Source of the DNA: Amycolatopsis lurida
GTDB taxonomy: Bacteria; Actinomycetota; Actinomycetes; Mycobacteriales; Pseudonocardiaceae
NCBI RefSeq assembly: GCF_900105055.1
Contig: NZ_FNTA01000004.1
Span: 3,937,501-4,001,500, forward strand
DNA length: 64,000 nt
Direction: 5' to 3'
Shown: positions 50,941 to 60,121 of the stretch, one piece after another
How the letters are laid out: every line of letters begins with the position of its first letter
Numbering within the stretch: position 1 is the first letter of the stretch
Notes under the pieces: model-generated
Seen by the model: the letters and a program-made list of their open reading frames with translations, nothing else
What the model was told of the DNA's origin: nothing
The model's database searches: none
Program-made: the position numbers and the translations under genes

Positions 50941-51315
50941 GTGGAGTTCGTGGACTCGATCGCAACAGGCTCCATCACCGCGGGACGGCCCGGTATGGCC
51001 ACGCGCCACCTGCGTGCGGCCGGCCCCGCCGGTCAGCAGGCGGTCGCCGTCGCCCCCGGCGCCAACCGTCCGGTCTCCCCTTCCGCCCCGGTCGACCCTC
51101 GTACCGCGAGTGTGCGCCGTTACGAAGGCGGACAGCTGGTCTGGCGGGTGCAGTGCGGCGATCTCATCAGCCGTGAACGCGCCGTCACCGTGTTCGTCGA
51201 AGACAACCAGGTGGTTCTCGTCTCGCCGCCGGGAGAGACCGCGCGCCTGACGTCCGGCCAGCTCGGCCAGCTCAGGGCAGCGCTCAACGAAGCCGCCAAG
51301 ATGGCGGAAAGGTAA
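50941..51315 (+). CDS. Small conserved protein, possible regulator partner
   Basis: 124 residues from GTG 50941 (GGAGAAGAG eight bases upstream; ATG-like 50887 start rejected). N-terminus MEFVDSIATGSITAGRPGMA, then a Pro/Ala linker and a compact C-terminal domain (RRYEGGQLVWRVQCGDLISR, VVLVSPPGETARLTSGQLGQ, LRAALNEAA). The C-terminal pattern loosely resembles DUF397-type proteins that pair with XRE regulators, as here, but the match is weak. Function unknown. Confidence 0.65.
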   Translation: MEFVDSIATGSITAGRPGMATRHLRAAGPAGQQAVAVAPGANRPVSPSAPVDPRTASVRRYEGGQLVWRVQCGDLISRERAVTVFVEDNQVVLVSPPGETARLTSGQLGQLRAALNEAAKMAER

Positions 51316-51328
51316 CGGTGAGTTCTCC

Positions 51329-51742
51329 GTGGATCAGGTCCTAGGGCAAGTTCTCCGCAACGCGGTTTGGGAACGCCTCGACATGCTCTCCGATCTCGCG
51401 ACCCGGGCCGACGCGCAGTCGCTCGTCTCGGTCGCCCGCTCGGAGCTCCCCCGCCTGACCGAAGGCTGGCGCGCGATGCTCCAGGCTCACGAGCCCGACG
51501 AGCGCGGGGATTGCCCCACGTGCTCGACCCGGTGGCACAGGTGCAAGGCCCCCTGCTCGGTATGGCAGGTCGCGCACGAGCACCTGGTCGCCGGTGGCCT
51601 CGCCCCCCAGCAGACCGCCGCCACCCAGGACCACCGGCGCGAAAGCCGCCGTCGCGTCCCCGGGCAGAGCAGGGTGAGCGCGGCCGAAACCACCGGCAGG
51701 CACGCGCTGGTCAACCCGCGTCGTCCCGCCATCACAGCTTGA
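51329..51742 (+). CDS. Small Cys-rich conserved protein
   Basis: 137 residues from GTG 51329, 13 bases after the preceding stop. Helical start (VLGQVLRNAVWERLDMLSDL), then CPTCSTRWHRCKAPCSVWQV, a four-Cys possible zinc site near 62-76. Basic, probably disordered C-terminus. Likely an operon with the 50941 gene, divergent from the XRE regulator. Unrecognised. Confidence 0.6.
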   Translation: MDQVLGQVLRNAVWERLDMLSDLATRADAQSLVSVARSELPRLTEGWRAMLQAHEPDERGDCPTCSTRWHRCKAPCSVWQVAHEHLVAGGLAPQQTAATQDHRRESRRRVPGQSRVSAAETTGRHALVNPRRPAITA

Positions 51743-52053
51743 AAGACCGGCGAGTGAACGGCGGTCCGAGCGCCCCCTCGGCAACCACGCCACGATCTCG
51801 CCTTCGCCGGCGGCGGTTCGCGCGTACCCCCGAACGTCACGAGCCGCTCTCGGTAATCACTCCGGTCCCCACCGCGATTAATCGAAAATTATCGGCAGAA
51901 CACCTAGCGGAGCCACTAATCGGTCGCTAGGTTGATGATCACAAACGCAGCGCGATACCTGCCCTGGAGCGCGCTGCCATCCCCCGAACCCCGCGGGCCG
52001 GTGCCGTTGCACTCCCCTCCCCCGACCGGCACCGGTCCGCGGTCTCCAAAGGC
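51743..52053. other. Intergenic region with two hairpins
   Basis: 311 bases between the Cys-rich gene and the MFS gene stop. Holds acctagcg (51902) with cgctaggt (51925), and ccggtgccg (51998) with cggcaccgg (52027), both inverted repeats consistent with terminators of the converging transcripts. No gene seen. Confidence 0.55.
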
Positions 52054-53310
52054 TCAGCCGACGCCCTTCACCCGCGTGACCAGTACCGCGGCGATGACGG
52101 TGGACAGCGCCGAAGCCGCGAAGAGGCTCGGATATCCGCCCAGGTAGGCCAAAATCGGCGCGGTCAGCATCGGCGCCACCACCTGCGGCAGCGAGTTCGC
52201 GATGTTGATGACCCCGAGATCCTTCGCCCGGTCCTGCGCGGCGGGCAGCACCTGGGTGAGCATCGCCAGCGCGACGGCCATGTACGCGCCGAAACCGATA
52301 CCCAGCAACGGTGACGCCGCGAGCGCGGCCGTCCAGTTCTGCCAGACGACGAGCAGCGACGCCGCGATCGCCATCACCGCGGCCGCCGCGAGGACGTACG
52401 GCTTGCGGCGTCCCGATTTGTCGGAGAAATGCCCGGCGACGAGCGCGCCGACGACGAGCGCGGCGCCGTACAGCCCCATCATGATCAGCAGGCCGGTGTC
52501 CGGATCTTCGTGGTGCACCGCGTCCTTCAGGAAGAACAGCAGATAGAGCGTCCCGAAGGCGTTGCCGAGCCCGATCATGAAGTGACAGCCCCACGCCCAG
52601 GCGAAGTCCGGATGTCTGCGCGGGGAGATCCACAGGTTCGCGAGCACGTCACGGGTCCGGGCGGACGGCCGGTACGCGACCGGCAGCCGCGCGTCCGGCG
52701 TGCGCAGGACGAACGCCGCCGCGCCCGCCAGCACGATGGCCGCGCACGCCGCGTATCCCAGCGGGAGACCGGCGAGGTCGAGCAGCACCACGACCACCAC
52801 CGCACCGAGCACGGTCCCGAGCATCTGGGCGATGCCGACGAGCCCGCCGACCTGCGCGCGCTGCGGCACGGGCACCCGGTCCGCGATGGCCGAAACCAGC
52901 ATCGCGAGCATCCCGTTCAGCCCCGCCTGGACCAGGCACCAGCCGAGCACCATGATCGCGACGTTCGGCGCGAACGCGAGGACGAGCAGCCCGGCCGCGG
53001 CGACCGCCGCCCCGGCCGCCGTCCACGGATGACGGCGGCCGCGGGCCGAACAGGTACGGTCCGACAGCAGGCCGACGGCCGGGTTGGCGATCAGCGCGAC
53101 GACCGCGCCGATCCCGGTGACCAGGCTGAACACCGCCTCCTTGTTGGCGGCGTCCAGCAGCTCGGCCTGTTTCGGCAGGAGGACCTGGATGGGTGCGTAG
53201 ACCCCGAGCCAAAGCGCGATGTTCGCGAAGAACAGCAGGCTCATCCAGCCCGGGCGGACCCTGGCGACCGGTTCGGCGAGCGCCTCGGGCAGCTCCCGGA
53301 CCTCACTCAT
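52054..53310 (-). CDS. MFS transporter (sugar-type)
   Basis: 418 residues from ATG 53310, overlapping the beta-glucosidase stop by eight bases. Twelve hydrophobic segments; between segments 2 and 3 LLSDRTCSARGRRHPW is the classic MFS loop of the GPH/oligosaccharide group, and GHFSDKSGRRKPYVL is its C-half repeat. Translational coupling to a GH1 enzyme strongly suggests uptake of a beta-glucoside or its aglycone. Confidence 0.9.
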   Translation of the reverse strand: MSEVRELPEALAEPVARVRPGWMSLLFFANIALWLGVYAPIQVLLPKQAELLDAANKEAVFSLVTGIGAVVALIANPAVGLLSDRTCSARGRRHPWTAAGAAVAAAGLLVLAFAPNVAIMVLGWCLVQAGLNGMLAMLVSAIADRVPVPQRAQVGGLVGIAQMLGTVLGAVVVVVLLDLAGLPLGYAACAAIVLAGAAAFVLRTPDARLPVAYRPSARTRDVLANLWISPRRHPDFAWAWGCHFMIGLGNAFGTLYLLFFLKDAVHHEDPDTGLLIMMGLYGAALVVGALVAGHFSDKSGRRKPYVLAAAAVMAIAASLLVVWQNWTAALAASPLLGIGFGAYMAVALAMLTQVLPAAQDRAKDLGVINIANSLPQVVAPMLTAPILAYLGGYPSLFAASALSTVIAAVLVTRVKGVG

Positions 53311-54634
53311 GGCGGATCAGGTCCCGGTACCAGCCGAAGGAATCCTTCGGCGTGCGCTTCAGCGTCTCGTAGTCGATGTGCACCAGGCCGAAACGCGGCT
53401 GGTAGCCCTTCGACCATTCGAAGTTGTCCATCAGCGACCAGACGAAATACCCGCGGATGTCGACGCCGGCGTCCATCGCCTCGCGCACCGCGACGAGGTG
53501 GCTGTCGAGGAAGTCGATGCGCTCCTGGTCGTGGACGTGCCCGTCTTCGGCGACGACGTCGTCGAAACTGCACCCGTTTTCGGTGATGTAGACGGGCGGG
53601 AGGTGCTCGCGGTAGCGCTCGTGGAAACCGACGAGCAGATCGCGCAGCCCGTGCGGGACGATCGGGGAATCGTTGGTGGTCATGGGATATCCCTCGATCG
53701 CGCGAAGCTCGAAGGGCAGCGGGTTGCCTTCGCCGGGCGCGGCGACGCCCTGCGGCTCGTAGTAGTTCACCCCGTAGAAGTCGATCGGCTGCGCGATGGT
53801 GGGCAGATCGTCGGCGAAGCCCTCGGGCAGATGCTCGACGACTTGTTCGGGATATCGGCCGAGGAGCACCGGATCCGCGTAGGTGCGATTGATGAGGGCG
53901 TCGATCCATTCGCCCGCGGCCTTGTCCTCCGGCGAATCGGAGGCGGGCCAGATCGGCGAATGGTTGTTGGCCGTGCCGACGCTGCGGGCACCGGCGGCTC
54001 GGAGGGCCTGGACGGCGAGACCGTGCGCGAGATTCTGGTAGTGCGCGGTGGGCAAGGCGTCGAGCAGGAGCGTCTTGCCGGGCGCGTATTCGCCGATCGC
54101 GTAGCCGAAGATCGACATGACCATGGGCTCGTTGAGCGGGATCCACATTTTCACCCGATCGGAGAACCGTTCGCCCACGATGGCGGCGTACTCGCCGAAG
54201 CGTTCGGCGGTATCACGGGAGAGCCAGCCACCCTTGTCTTCGAGCGCCTGCGGGAGGTCCCAGTGGAAGAGCGTCCCGGTGGGGGCGATGCCGGCGGCGC
54301 AGACTTCGTCGAGCAATTTGTCATAGAAGGCAAGGCCTTCGGCGTTGGGCTTGCCGCTGCCGCCGGGCTGGATCCTGGGCCAGGCGAAGGACATCCGGTA
54401 GGCGCCGACGCCGAGTTCGGCCATCAGCGCGATGTCCTCGGAGTAGCGGTGGAAGTGATCGGCGGCTACTTTGGCGTGCTCAGCCCGCGCGATCTTTCCC
54501 TCCGTTTCGGTGAAAGTGTCCCAAATGGACTGTCCTCGGCCGCCTTCCCCGGTCGCCCCCTCGATCTGGAAGGCGGAGGTCGAAACACCCCACAGGAATT
54601 CGGACGGGAAGGTCGGATTCTCCACCGGCGGCAC
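53303..54634 (-). CDS. GH1 beta-glucosidase
   Basis: 443 residues; GTG 54634 follows AAAGG closely, while GTG 54625 (MENPTFPSEFLWGVSTSAFQ) has better spacing, so the start may be nine bases later. Acid/base Glu169 in PLNEPMVMS and nucleophile Glu352 in YITENG are present; QIEGATGEGGRGQSIWDTFT and LFHWDLPQALED are standard GH1 strands. Cytoplasmic, no signal peptide. Hydrolyses beta-glucosides, probably imported by the coupled MFS protein. A divergent TetR gene likely regulates it. Confidence 0.93.
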   Translation of the reverse strand: MPPVENPTFPSEFLWGVSTSAFQIEGATGEGGRGQSIWDTFTETEGKIARAEHAKVAADHFHRYSEDIALMAELGVGAYRMSFAWPRIQPGGSGKPNAEGLAFYDKLLDEVCAAGIAPTGTLFHWDLPQALEDKGGWLSRDTAERFGEYAAIVGERFSDRVKMWIPLNEPMVMSIFGYAIGEYAPGKTLLLDALPTAHYQNLAHGLAVQALRAAGARSVGTANNHSPIWPASDSPEDKAAGEWIDALINRTYADPVLLGRYPEQVVEHLPEGFADDLPTIAQPIDFYGVNYYEPQGVAAPGEGNPLPFELRAIEGYPMTTNDSPIVPHGLRDLLVGFHERYREHLPPVYITENGCSFDDVVAEDGHVHDQERIDFLDSHLVAVREAMDAGVDIRGYFVWSLMDNFEWSKGYQPRFGLVHIDYETLKRTPKDSFGWYRDLIRHE

Positions 54635-54751
54635 ACCTTTCCTCTTCAGACTCGGCCGAACATGAAAAGTTCTCAGATACTATGCCTTCACTCGACCGGG
54701 GGGAACCCTGTCGGCACGATAAAGTCGCAGATCAGCGAAGGAGGAGCCCGA

Positions 54752-55396
54752 GTGTCCGACATCCAGGCCGCGAAACCGCAAGCGGAGACCACTCCGCTCC
54801 GGCGGCAGCCCGTCCAGCAGCGCAGCGCCAAGCGGGTGGAGCAGATGCTCGACGCCAGCGCCCAGCTGATCGACGAACTCGGTTACGACGCATTGACGAC
54901 CACGCTGATCGCGAAGCGCGCCGGCGTGGCCGTCGGTTCGCTGTACCAGTTCTTCCCCGACAAGCGGGCCGTGGTGCAGGCGCTGACGCAACGGAACCTC
55001 GAACGGTTCGTCGCTTCGGTGTCGGAAACACTGAACGAGCTCGCGCCCGAACACTGGTGGGACGTCGTGGACTCGATCCTCGACATCTACCTCGCGATGC
55101 ACCGCGAGGTACCCGGCTTTTCGAAGGTCCACTTCGGTGACGTCGTGGACCGGCAGCTCCTGGACGAGACCCGCGACAACAACGCCGTCATCGTCGACGC
55201 GCTCACCGACGTGCTTTCAGCGCGAATCCAGTCACCGCCCGACGACATCCGGTTCGCGCTGACGATCGCGAACGAGACTGCGGACGCCCTGCTGAAGCTG
55301 GCCTTCCGCCGGGACCCGCGAGGGGACGAGCGGATCGTGGCGGAGGCGAAGTCGGTGGTGAAGGGGTACTTGGCGAGCAAGTTCGGCGAGGCCTGA
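54752..55396 (+). CDS. TetR family regulator divergent from GH1 operon
   Basis: 214 residues from GTG 54752 (AAGGAGGAG upstream); a much longer in-frame ORF back to 53219 is antisense to GH1 and was rejected. HTH near 30-75: QMLDASAQLIDELGYDALTT, TLIAKRAGVAVGSLYQFFPD and KRAVVQALTQR. C-terminal ligand domain helical. The short gap to the GH1 gene (about 118 bases) should contain the operator; a clear palindrome was not identified. Confidence 0.88.
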   Translation: MSDIQAAKPQAETTPLRRQPVQQRSAKRVEQMLDASAQLIDELGYDALTTTLIAKRAGVAVGSLYQFFPDKRAVVQALTQRNLERFVASVSETLNELAPEHWWDVVDSILDIYLAMHREVPGFSKVHFGDVVDRQLLDETRDNNAVIVDALTDVLSARIQSPPDDIRFALTIANETADALLKLAFRRDPRGDERIVAEAKSVVKGYLASKFGEA

Positions 55397-55878
55397 GGGT
55401 CTTTCGGCGGGCTCGCCGGGCTCTTGCCGGGGCTCACTGGCGCTCGCTGGCGCTCGCTGGCGTTCGCCTAAGTGCTGAAGGACGCTTTCCCCGCGTCCGA
55501 TGCGGCGAAGGACGCCTTCAGCCCACGTCAGTCCACTGTGGACTCACGAAGGTCTGCCTGGACGCCACGAAGGCCCCCTTTGAGACGCTCGACGTCCGCA
55601 AGGGGGCCTTCGCGTCACCGGTGGATCCCCCTTTGCTCCATTCGTGTCCACCGATGCCCGGATCCCCAGCCCCACCAGTCACACAACCCCCAGGAACCCC
55701 GTCGACACAGCCTCTGACCTGGCCTTATTCAGTTATCCACACAAGCTGTCCACACCCACCCACAGTTGTGGACAACCTCGCCCCTCACTCCTCGGAACCG
55801 CCATCCCCGACACCCCCTCCCGATACGCTGGTGCGGGGCGCGCCCCCCAGGGATGGGTGGGGGGTGGGGTCGCGCGGG
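55397..55878. other. Long intergenic region with repeats and hairpins
   Basis: 482 bases without a convincing gene. It begins with near-perfect 10-base tandem repeats (cgctcgctgg and variants, 55431-55468), then an imperfect palindrome gctgaaggacgctttccccg (55474-55522), then the hairpin cgaaggccccctt/aagggggccttcg (55568-55612). The remainder is Pro-codon-like low-complexity DNA with short frames that overlap nothing. The hairpins should terminate the TetR and PLP-enzyme transcripts. Confidence 0.6.
55568..55612. terminator. Perfect 13-bp hairpin
   Basis: cgaaggccccctt (55568-55580) and aagggggccttcg (55600-55612), loop 19 bases. Sits between the converging TetR and PLP-enzyme genes. Confidence 0.7.
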
Positions 55879-57063
55879 TCAGCCGAAATTTTGGGATTCG
55901 CCTCGGTAGGTGGGGACGGTCCGGTCGACGCGGTCGCCGACGACGACGTGGTAGTGCGTGAAGCGTTCGGCGAGTTCGCCCGCCTTCGCGTGGCGCAGCC
56001 AGACGCGGTCGCCGAGCCGCAGGTGCCGGGCGGCTTCGCCGGAAACGGGGGTCTGGACTTCGCCGGCGCCCTCGAACCCGAGCAGCGAGAGGCCTTCGGG
56101 CAGGTAGGGCGTCGGGAGTCGCGAAGACTCGGCGGGGCCCGAAGCGATGTAGCCGCCGGAGAACAGTGTCGCGACCTTCGGTGCCGGGCGGCGGACGACG
56201 GGCAGCGCGAACATCGCGGCCGGGCGCGGCGAGAAGTGCGCGTAGCCGTCGAAGAGCGTCGGCCCGATCAGGCCCGAGCCCGCCGCGATTTCGGTGACGG
56301 CCGCTTCGGCGCCGGTCGATTCGACGCTGCCGCTGCCACCGCCGTTGACGAACTCCAGGTCTGCCAAGGCCCGCACCGCGCGGACCGCGGCCGCGCGGCG
56401 TTTCGCGATTTCCACAATGGACTTCCGCTGCATCCAGCCGACGACCGAGTTCTTGACGCCGCCACCGGCCGCATCGCCGAGCCCGGCGATCTGACCTTCG
56501 TACGCCATCATCCCGACGAGCCGGAAACCCTTGCGGGACAAGATGGTCCGTGCCAGGTCCGCGGCCTGTCGCGGGCTGAACACCGGCGAGCGCCGGGTGC
56601 CGACGTGCACCCCTGGCAGCGGCCGCCACGAAGCGTCGAGCTCCAGGCAGACGCGGATTTCGGGATGCCCCTGCCCCAGCGCGGCGTCGACCAGGTCGAG
56701 ATGTTCGGGCGAGTCGACCATGATCGAGATCGCCGCCCGCGCCCGGTCGTTCGCCGCCAGCCGGCGCAGCGCGCCGTGATCGGCGGTCGGGTACGCCACC
56801 ACGATGTCCTCGGACGTCCCCTGCTCGACATGCCAGACGGCTTCGGCGAGCGAGTAGCACATGAGGCCTTCGAAACCGGGCCGCGCGAGGACCCGTTCGA
56901 GCAGATAGCGGCAGCGCACGGATTTGCTGACCACGCGGATCGGTTTGCCGTTCGCCCGCCGTAGCAGGTCGGCGCCGTTCGCATCGAACGCATCCAAGTC
57001 GACAACCGCGAACGGAGGATCCAGGTCCTTCGTCGCCAAGTCGTACACCGTCGCACTGGTCAC
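55879..57063 (-). CDS. DSD1-like PLP-dependent amino acid deaminase/aldolase
   Basis: 394 residues from GTG 57063. N-terminal alanine-racemase-like barrel with FAVVDLDAFDANGADLLRRA, PLP-lysine candidate in RVVSKSVRC, and EGLMCYSLAEAVWHV; the C-terminal beta domain contains GDRVWLRHAKAGELAERFTH. This is the D-threonine aldolase/D-serine dehydratase (DSD1) family. A divergent ALO-type FAD oxidase 89 bases away is a pairing often seen in actinomycetes, suggesting linked D-sugar or D-amino-acid metabolism. Substrate unknown. Confidence 0.88.
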   Translation of the reverse strand: MTSATVYDLATKDLDPPFAVVDLDAFDANGADLLRRANGKPIRVVSKSVRCRYLLERVLARPGFEGLMCYSLAEAVWHVEQGTSEDIVVAYPTADHGALRRLAANDRARAAISIMVDSPEHLDLVDAALGQGHPEIRVCLELDASWRPLPGVHVGTRRSPVFSPRQAADLARTILSRKGFRLVGMMAYEGQIAGLGDAAGGGVKNSVVGWMQRKSIVEIAKRRAAAVRAVRALADLEFVNGGGSGSVESTGAEAAVTEIAAGSGLIGPTLFDGYAHFSPRPAAMFALPVVRRPAPKVATLFSGGYIASGPAESSRLPTPYLPEGLSLLGFEGAGEVQTPVSGEAARHLRLGDRVWLRHAKAGELAERFTHYHVVVGDRVDRTVPTYRGESQNFG

Positions 57064-57152
57064 CCGAACTAAGGTACGACAGAAGGGCTTGAAACGCGAA
57101 TACTATTCACTTACTGTTTCGGCACTCACAGCCTCTCGGAATAGGTGGGCGC

Positions 57153-58457
57153 ATGACACGGTGGAGCAACTGGGCAGGCACCGCGACGGCCTCGCCGCTG
57201 CGCGTGCATCGGCCGCGGGACACGGCCGCGATCGCCGAAGCGATCGGCCGGTCCGCCGCGGACGGAAGGCGCCTGCGCCCGCTGGGCAGCGGCCACTCCT
57301 TCACGGCGATCGCCGCGGCGGATTCCGACGCCATGGACCTGACCGGCTGGACCGGGATCGCGTCGGCCGACGTCGCGAAAGGCCTGGTCACGGTCCGCTC
57401 GGGCACCACGCTCAAGCAGCTCAACGCCGAACTCGACGCGCTGGGCCTGGCGATGACCAACCTCGGCGACATCGACGCGCAGACCGTCGCGGGCGCGATC
57501 TCCACCGGCACCCACGGCACCGGCGCCCGGCTCGGCGGGCTCGCCACCCAGATCGCCGCACTCGAACTCGTGCTCGCCGACGGCACCGTGGTCACCTGTT
57601 CGGCGGACGAACGCCCCGATCTCTTCGCGGCGGCGAGGGTCGGGCTCGGCGCGCTCGGTGTCATCAGCACGGTCACCCTGCAGTGTGAACCTTCGTTCCT
57701 GCTCTCCGCCCAGGAGCGACCGGAACCACTCGAACAGGTCCTCGAAGGTTTCGACCAGTTCGCCGACGAGAACGACCACTTCGAGTTCTATTGGTTCCCC
57801 TACGGCAAGAACGCCCTGGTCAAACGCAACAACCGGCTTCCGGCAGGCAGCGAACGCCGTCCGCTGACCAAGCTGAAGGAATTCGTCGACTACGAGGTCA
57901 CGGAGAACATCGCGTTCGGCGGGCTGTGCCGTCTCGGCCGCGCGGTGCCGAAGCTTGTCCAGCCGCTCGGCCGGTTCGCCTCGAACATCCTCTCCGCCCG
58001 CGAGTACAGCGACACGTCGCATCGCGTTTTCGTCACTCATCGCGGTGTGCGGTTCGTCGAGTCGGAGTTCGCGATCCCCCGCGAAGCACTGCACGACGTC
58101 TTCTCCGAACTCCGCGCGTTCGTCCCGAAGCTGGAGAACCCGGTCGCGTTCCCGGTCGAGGTGCGGGTCGCCGCCGCGGACGACATCTGGCTTTCGACCG
58201 CGAACGGCCGCGACTCCGCCTACATCGCGATCCACCAGTTCGTCGGCATGCCCTACCGCGAGTACTTCGCCGGATTCGCGTCGATCGTCGGCGAGGTCGG
58301 CGGCCGCCCGCATTGGGGCAAGATGCACGACCTCGACGCCGCGACGCTGCGCTCGCGGTACCCGCGGTTCGACGACTTCCTGCGCGTCCGCAAGGAGGTG
58401 GACCCGGCCGGGGTCTTCACGAACACCTACCTCGACCGAGTCCTCGGCACCGCTTAA
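57153..58457 (+). CDS. FAD-linked D-arabinono-1,4-lactone oxidase family protein
   Basis: 434 residues from ATG 57153. FAD domain: RRLRPLGSGHSFTAIAAADS, with the His (GSGHSF) that can bind FAD covalently, and IDAQTVAGAISTGTHGTGAR. ALO C-terminal domain: FEFYWFPYGKNALVKRNNRL and the end EVGGRPHWGKMHDLDAATLR, including the conserved HWGK motif. Oxidises aldonolactones or similar sugars with O2. The stop overlaps that of the convergent PRPP synthetase by four bases (CTTAAG palindrome). Confidence 0.93.
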   Translation: MTRWSNWAGTATASPLRVHRPRDTAAIAEAIGRSAADGRRLRPLGSGHSFTAIAAADSDAMDLTGWTGIASADVAKGLVTVRSGTTLKQLNAELDALGLAMTNLGDIDAQTVAGAISTGTHGTGARLGGLATQIAALELVLADGTVVTCSADERPDLFAAARVGLGALGVISTVTLQCEPSFLLSAQERPEPLEQVLEGFDQFADENDHFEFYWFPYGKNALVKRNNRLPAGSERRPLTKLKEFVDYEVTENIAFGGLCRLGRAVPKLVQPLGRFASNILSAREYSDTSHRVFVTHRGVRFVESEFAIPREALHDVFSELRAFVPKLENPVAFPVEVRVAAADDIWLSTANGRDSAYIAIHQFVGMPYREYFAGFASIVGEVGGRPHWGKMHDLDAATLRSRYPRFDDFLRVRKEVDPAGVFTNTYLDRVLGTA

Positions 58458-59440
58458 GCCGTTTCGAACAAGGCGCTGACCGACTCGCCGTTGTGGATCC
58501 GGCGCATCGCCTCCGCCAGCGCGGGCGCGATGGACAGGACCCGCAGCTTCGGGCTCTGCTCCTCCGGCGGGATCGGCACCGTGTTCGTGCAGACGACCTC
58601 CAGCACATCCGGCTGGCTGCCGATCCGCTCGAGCGCGCCGCTGGAAAAGAGGCCGTGCGTGCAGGCGACGCGGATCGACCGCGGTTTCAGCTCGCGCAGC
58701 TTGGTCAACAGCTCGATCACCGTGCTGCCCTTGGCGATCTCATCGTCGAGGACGATCACGTCGCGGCCGGTGATCTCACCGATCACCGAGCTGATCTCGA
58801 CCCTGTCGTCGGCGAAGCGCTGCTTCGCGCCGGCGGCGACCTGAACGCCGAGCAGCCGGGCGAAATGCGCGGCCTCCTTGGCGTTGCCGAGGTCCGGCGA
58901 AACGACGGTGGTCGCGGAGAGGTCGTACTGGCGGAAGTGCTTCGCCAGCTCCTGCAACGCGTGCAGGTGATCGACCGGCACGCTGAAGAAGCCGTGCACC
59001 TGCGGCGAATGCAGTGTCATCGCGAGCACCCGGTCGGCGCCGGCGGTCGCCATCAGGTCGGCGACCAGACGGCCGCCGATCGAGATCCGCGGCGCGTCCT
59101 TCTTGTCCGAGCGGGCGTACGAGTAGTGCGGCATGACGACGGTGATCCGCTTGGCCGACGCGCCCCGTGCGGCGTCCAGCATCAGCAGCAGCTCGACGAG
59201 ATGCTCCTGCACCGGCCGAACCAGTGGCTGGATCAGGAAGACGTCGCGCTCGCGGCAGTTCGCTTCGAGCTGGACTTCGAGACAGTCGTTGGCGAACCGC
59301 TGCACCTTCACGGGGTGCAGGGGAACGCCGAGATGGGCACAGATCTCTTCGGCCAGCTCGGGATGTGCGCTGCCACTGAAGACCGCGATGTCCTCGCGCA
59401 AGGACCTACTCCGTTCAGTCAAAAGACGGATTACGTCCAC
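58454..59440 (-). CDS. Ribose-phosphate pyrophosphokinase paralogue (divergent)
   Basis: 328 residues. Prs fold throughout: FSGSAHPELAEEICAHLGVP, ATP/metal loop PHYSYARSDKKD (104-115), HSPQVHGFFSVPVDHL, and ribose-5-phosphate region VVSPDLGNAKEAAHFARLLG. The PRPP loop reads LDDEIAKGST (231-240) instead of the usual VDDMIDTGGT, and the VVSPD segment has LGN instead of AGR. It is therefore probably not the main housekeeping Prs but an accessory one. Makes PRPP from ribose-5-phosphate and ATP if active. Confidence 0.85.
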   Translation of the reverse strand: MDVIRLLTERSRSLREDIAVFSGSAHPELAEEICAHLGVPLHPVKVQRFANDCLEVQLEANCRERDVFLIQPLVRPVQEHLVELLLMLDAARGASAKRITVVMPHYSYARSDKKDAPRISIGGRLVADLMATAGADRVLAMTLHSPQVHGFFSVPVDHLHALQELAKHFRQYDLSATTVVSPDLGNAKEAAHFARLLGVQVAAGAKQRFADDRVEISSVIGEITGRDVIVLDDEIAKGSTVIELLTKLRELKPRSIRVACTHGLFSSGALERIGSQPDVLEVVCTNTVPIPPEEQSPKLRVLSIAPALAEAMRRIHNGESVSALFETA

Positions 59441-59451
59441 ACACTACGATT

Positions 59452-60102
59452 TCACAGAGCGGAAAAGGCCTGAGAGATAGCAGTATCACCCGAGATCGCT
59501 TCGAGGACACGGCCCGCCGTCGACGGGGTGTCGAGCAGCGCGACGAGGATCGCGGCGACGTCCTGCCGGGGAATGGGCCCGCGTCCGGTGGCTTCGACGA
59601 TCAGGATCTTGCCGGTGCCCTCGTCGTCGGTGAGCTGTCCCGGCCGGAGGATCGTCCAGTCGAGATCGCGGGCGCGCAGATCGTCTTCGGCCGCTTTCTT
59701 GGCCTTGAGATAGATCCGGAAATCGTCCGGGACGTCCGCGGTCTCCCATTTGTCCGCCCCCATGGAGCCGACCTGGATGTGCCGCCGGACGCCCGCCCGC
59801 TCGGAGGCCGCCGCGAACAGTGCCGCGGCCGCTCTGTCCACAGTGTCCTTGCGGGCGGTGCCGCTGCCCGGCCCGGCGCCCGCCGCGAAGACGGCGGCGT
59901 CGGCACCGTCGAGCACCTTGGCGACGGCGTCCACATCGGACTTTTCCAGATCGAGGACGACCGCTTCGGCACCGGCAGCCTGGAGATCGGCGACGTGATC
60001 GGGGTTGCGCACGATCCCGACCGCCTGATCACCGCGTGCGGAGAGGAGTTTCTCCAGTTTCAGCGCGATCTGTCCGTGTCCACCCGCAATGACTACTCGC
60101 AT
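59452..60102 (-). CDS. NAD(P)-binding protein, atypical SDR (YwnB-like)
   Basis: 216 residues. GxxGxxG-type start (MRVVIAGGHGQIALKLEKLL), VVLDLEKSDVDAVAKVLDGA, GADAAVFAAGAGPGSGTARK, and YLKAKKAAEDDLRARDLDWT then ILRPGQLTD. Belongs to the NmrA-like/atypical SDR sugar-epimerase subgroup. Small-molecule oxidoreductase or redox sensor; substrate unknown. Follows Prs paralogue on the same strand by 11 bases. Confidence 0.88.
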   Translation of the reverse strand: MRVVIAGGHGQIALKLEKLLSARGDQAVGIVRNPDHVADLQAAGAEAVVLDLEKSDVDAVAKVLDGADAAVFAAGAGPGSGTARKDTVDRAAAALFAAASERAGVRRHIQVGSMGADKWETADVPDDFRIYLKAKKAAEDDLRARDLDWTILRPGQLTDDEGTGKILIVEATGRGPIPRQDVAAILVALLDTPSTAGRVLEAISGDTAISQAFSAL

Positions 60103-60121
60103 GGACCCGACCGTAGCGCGT

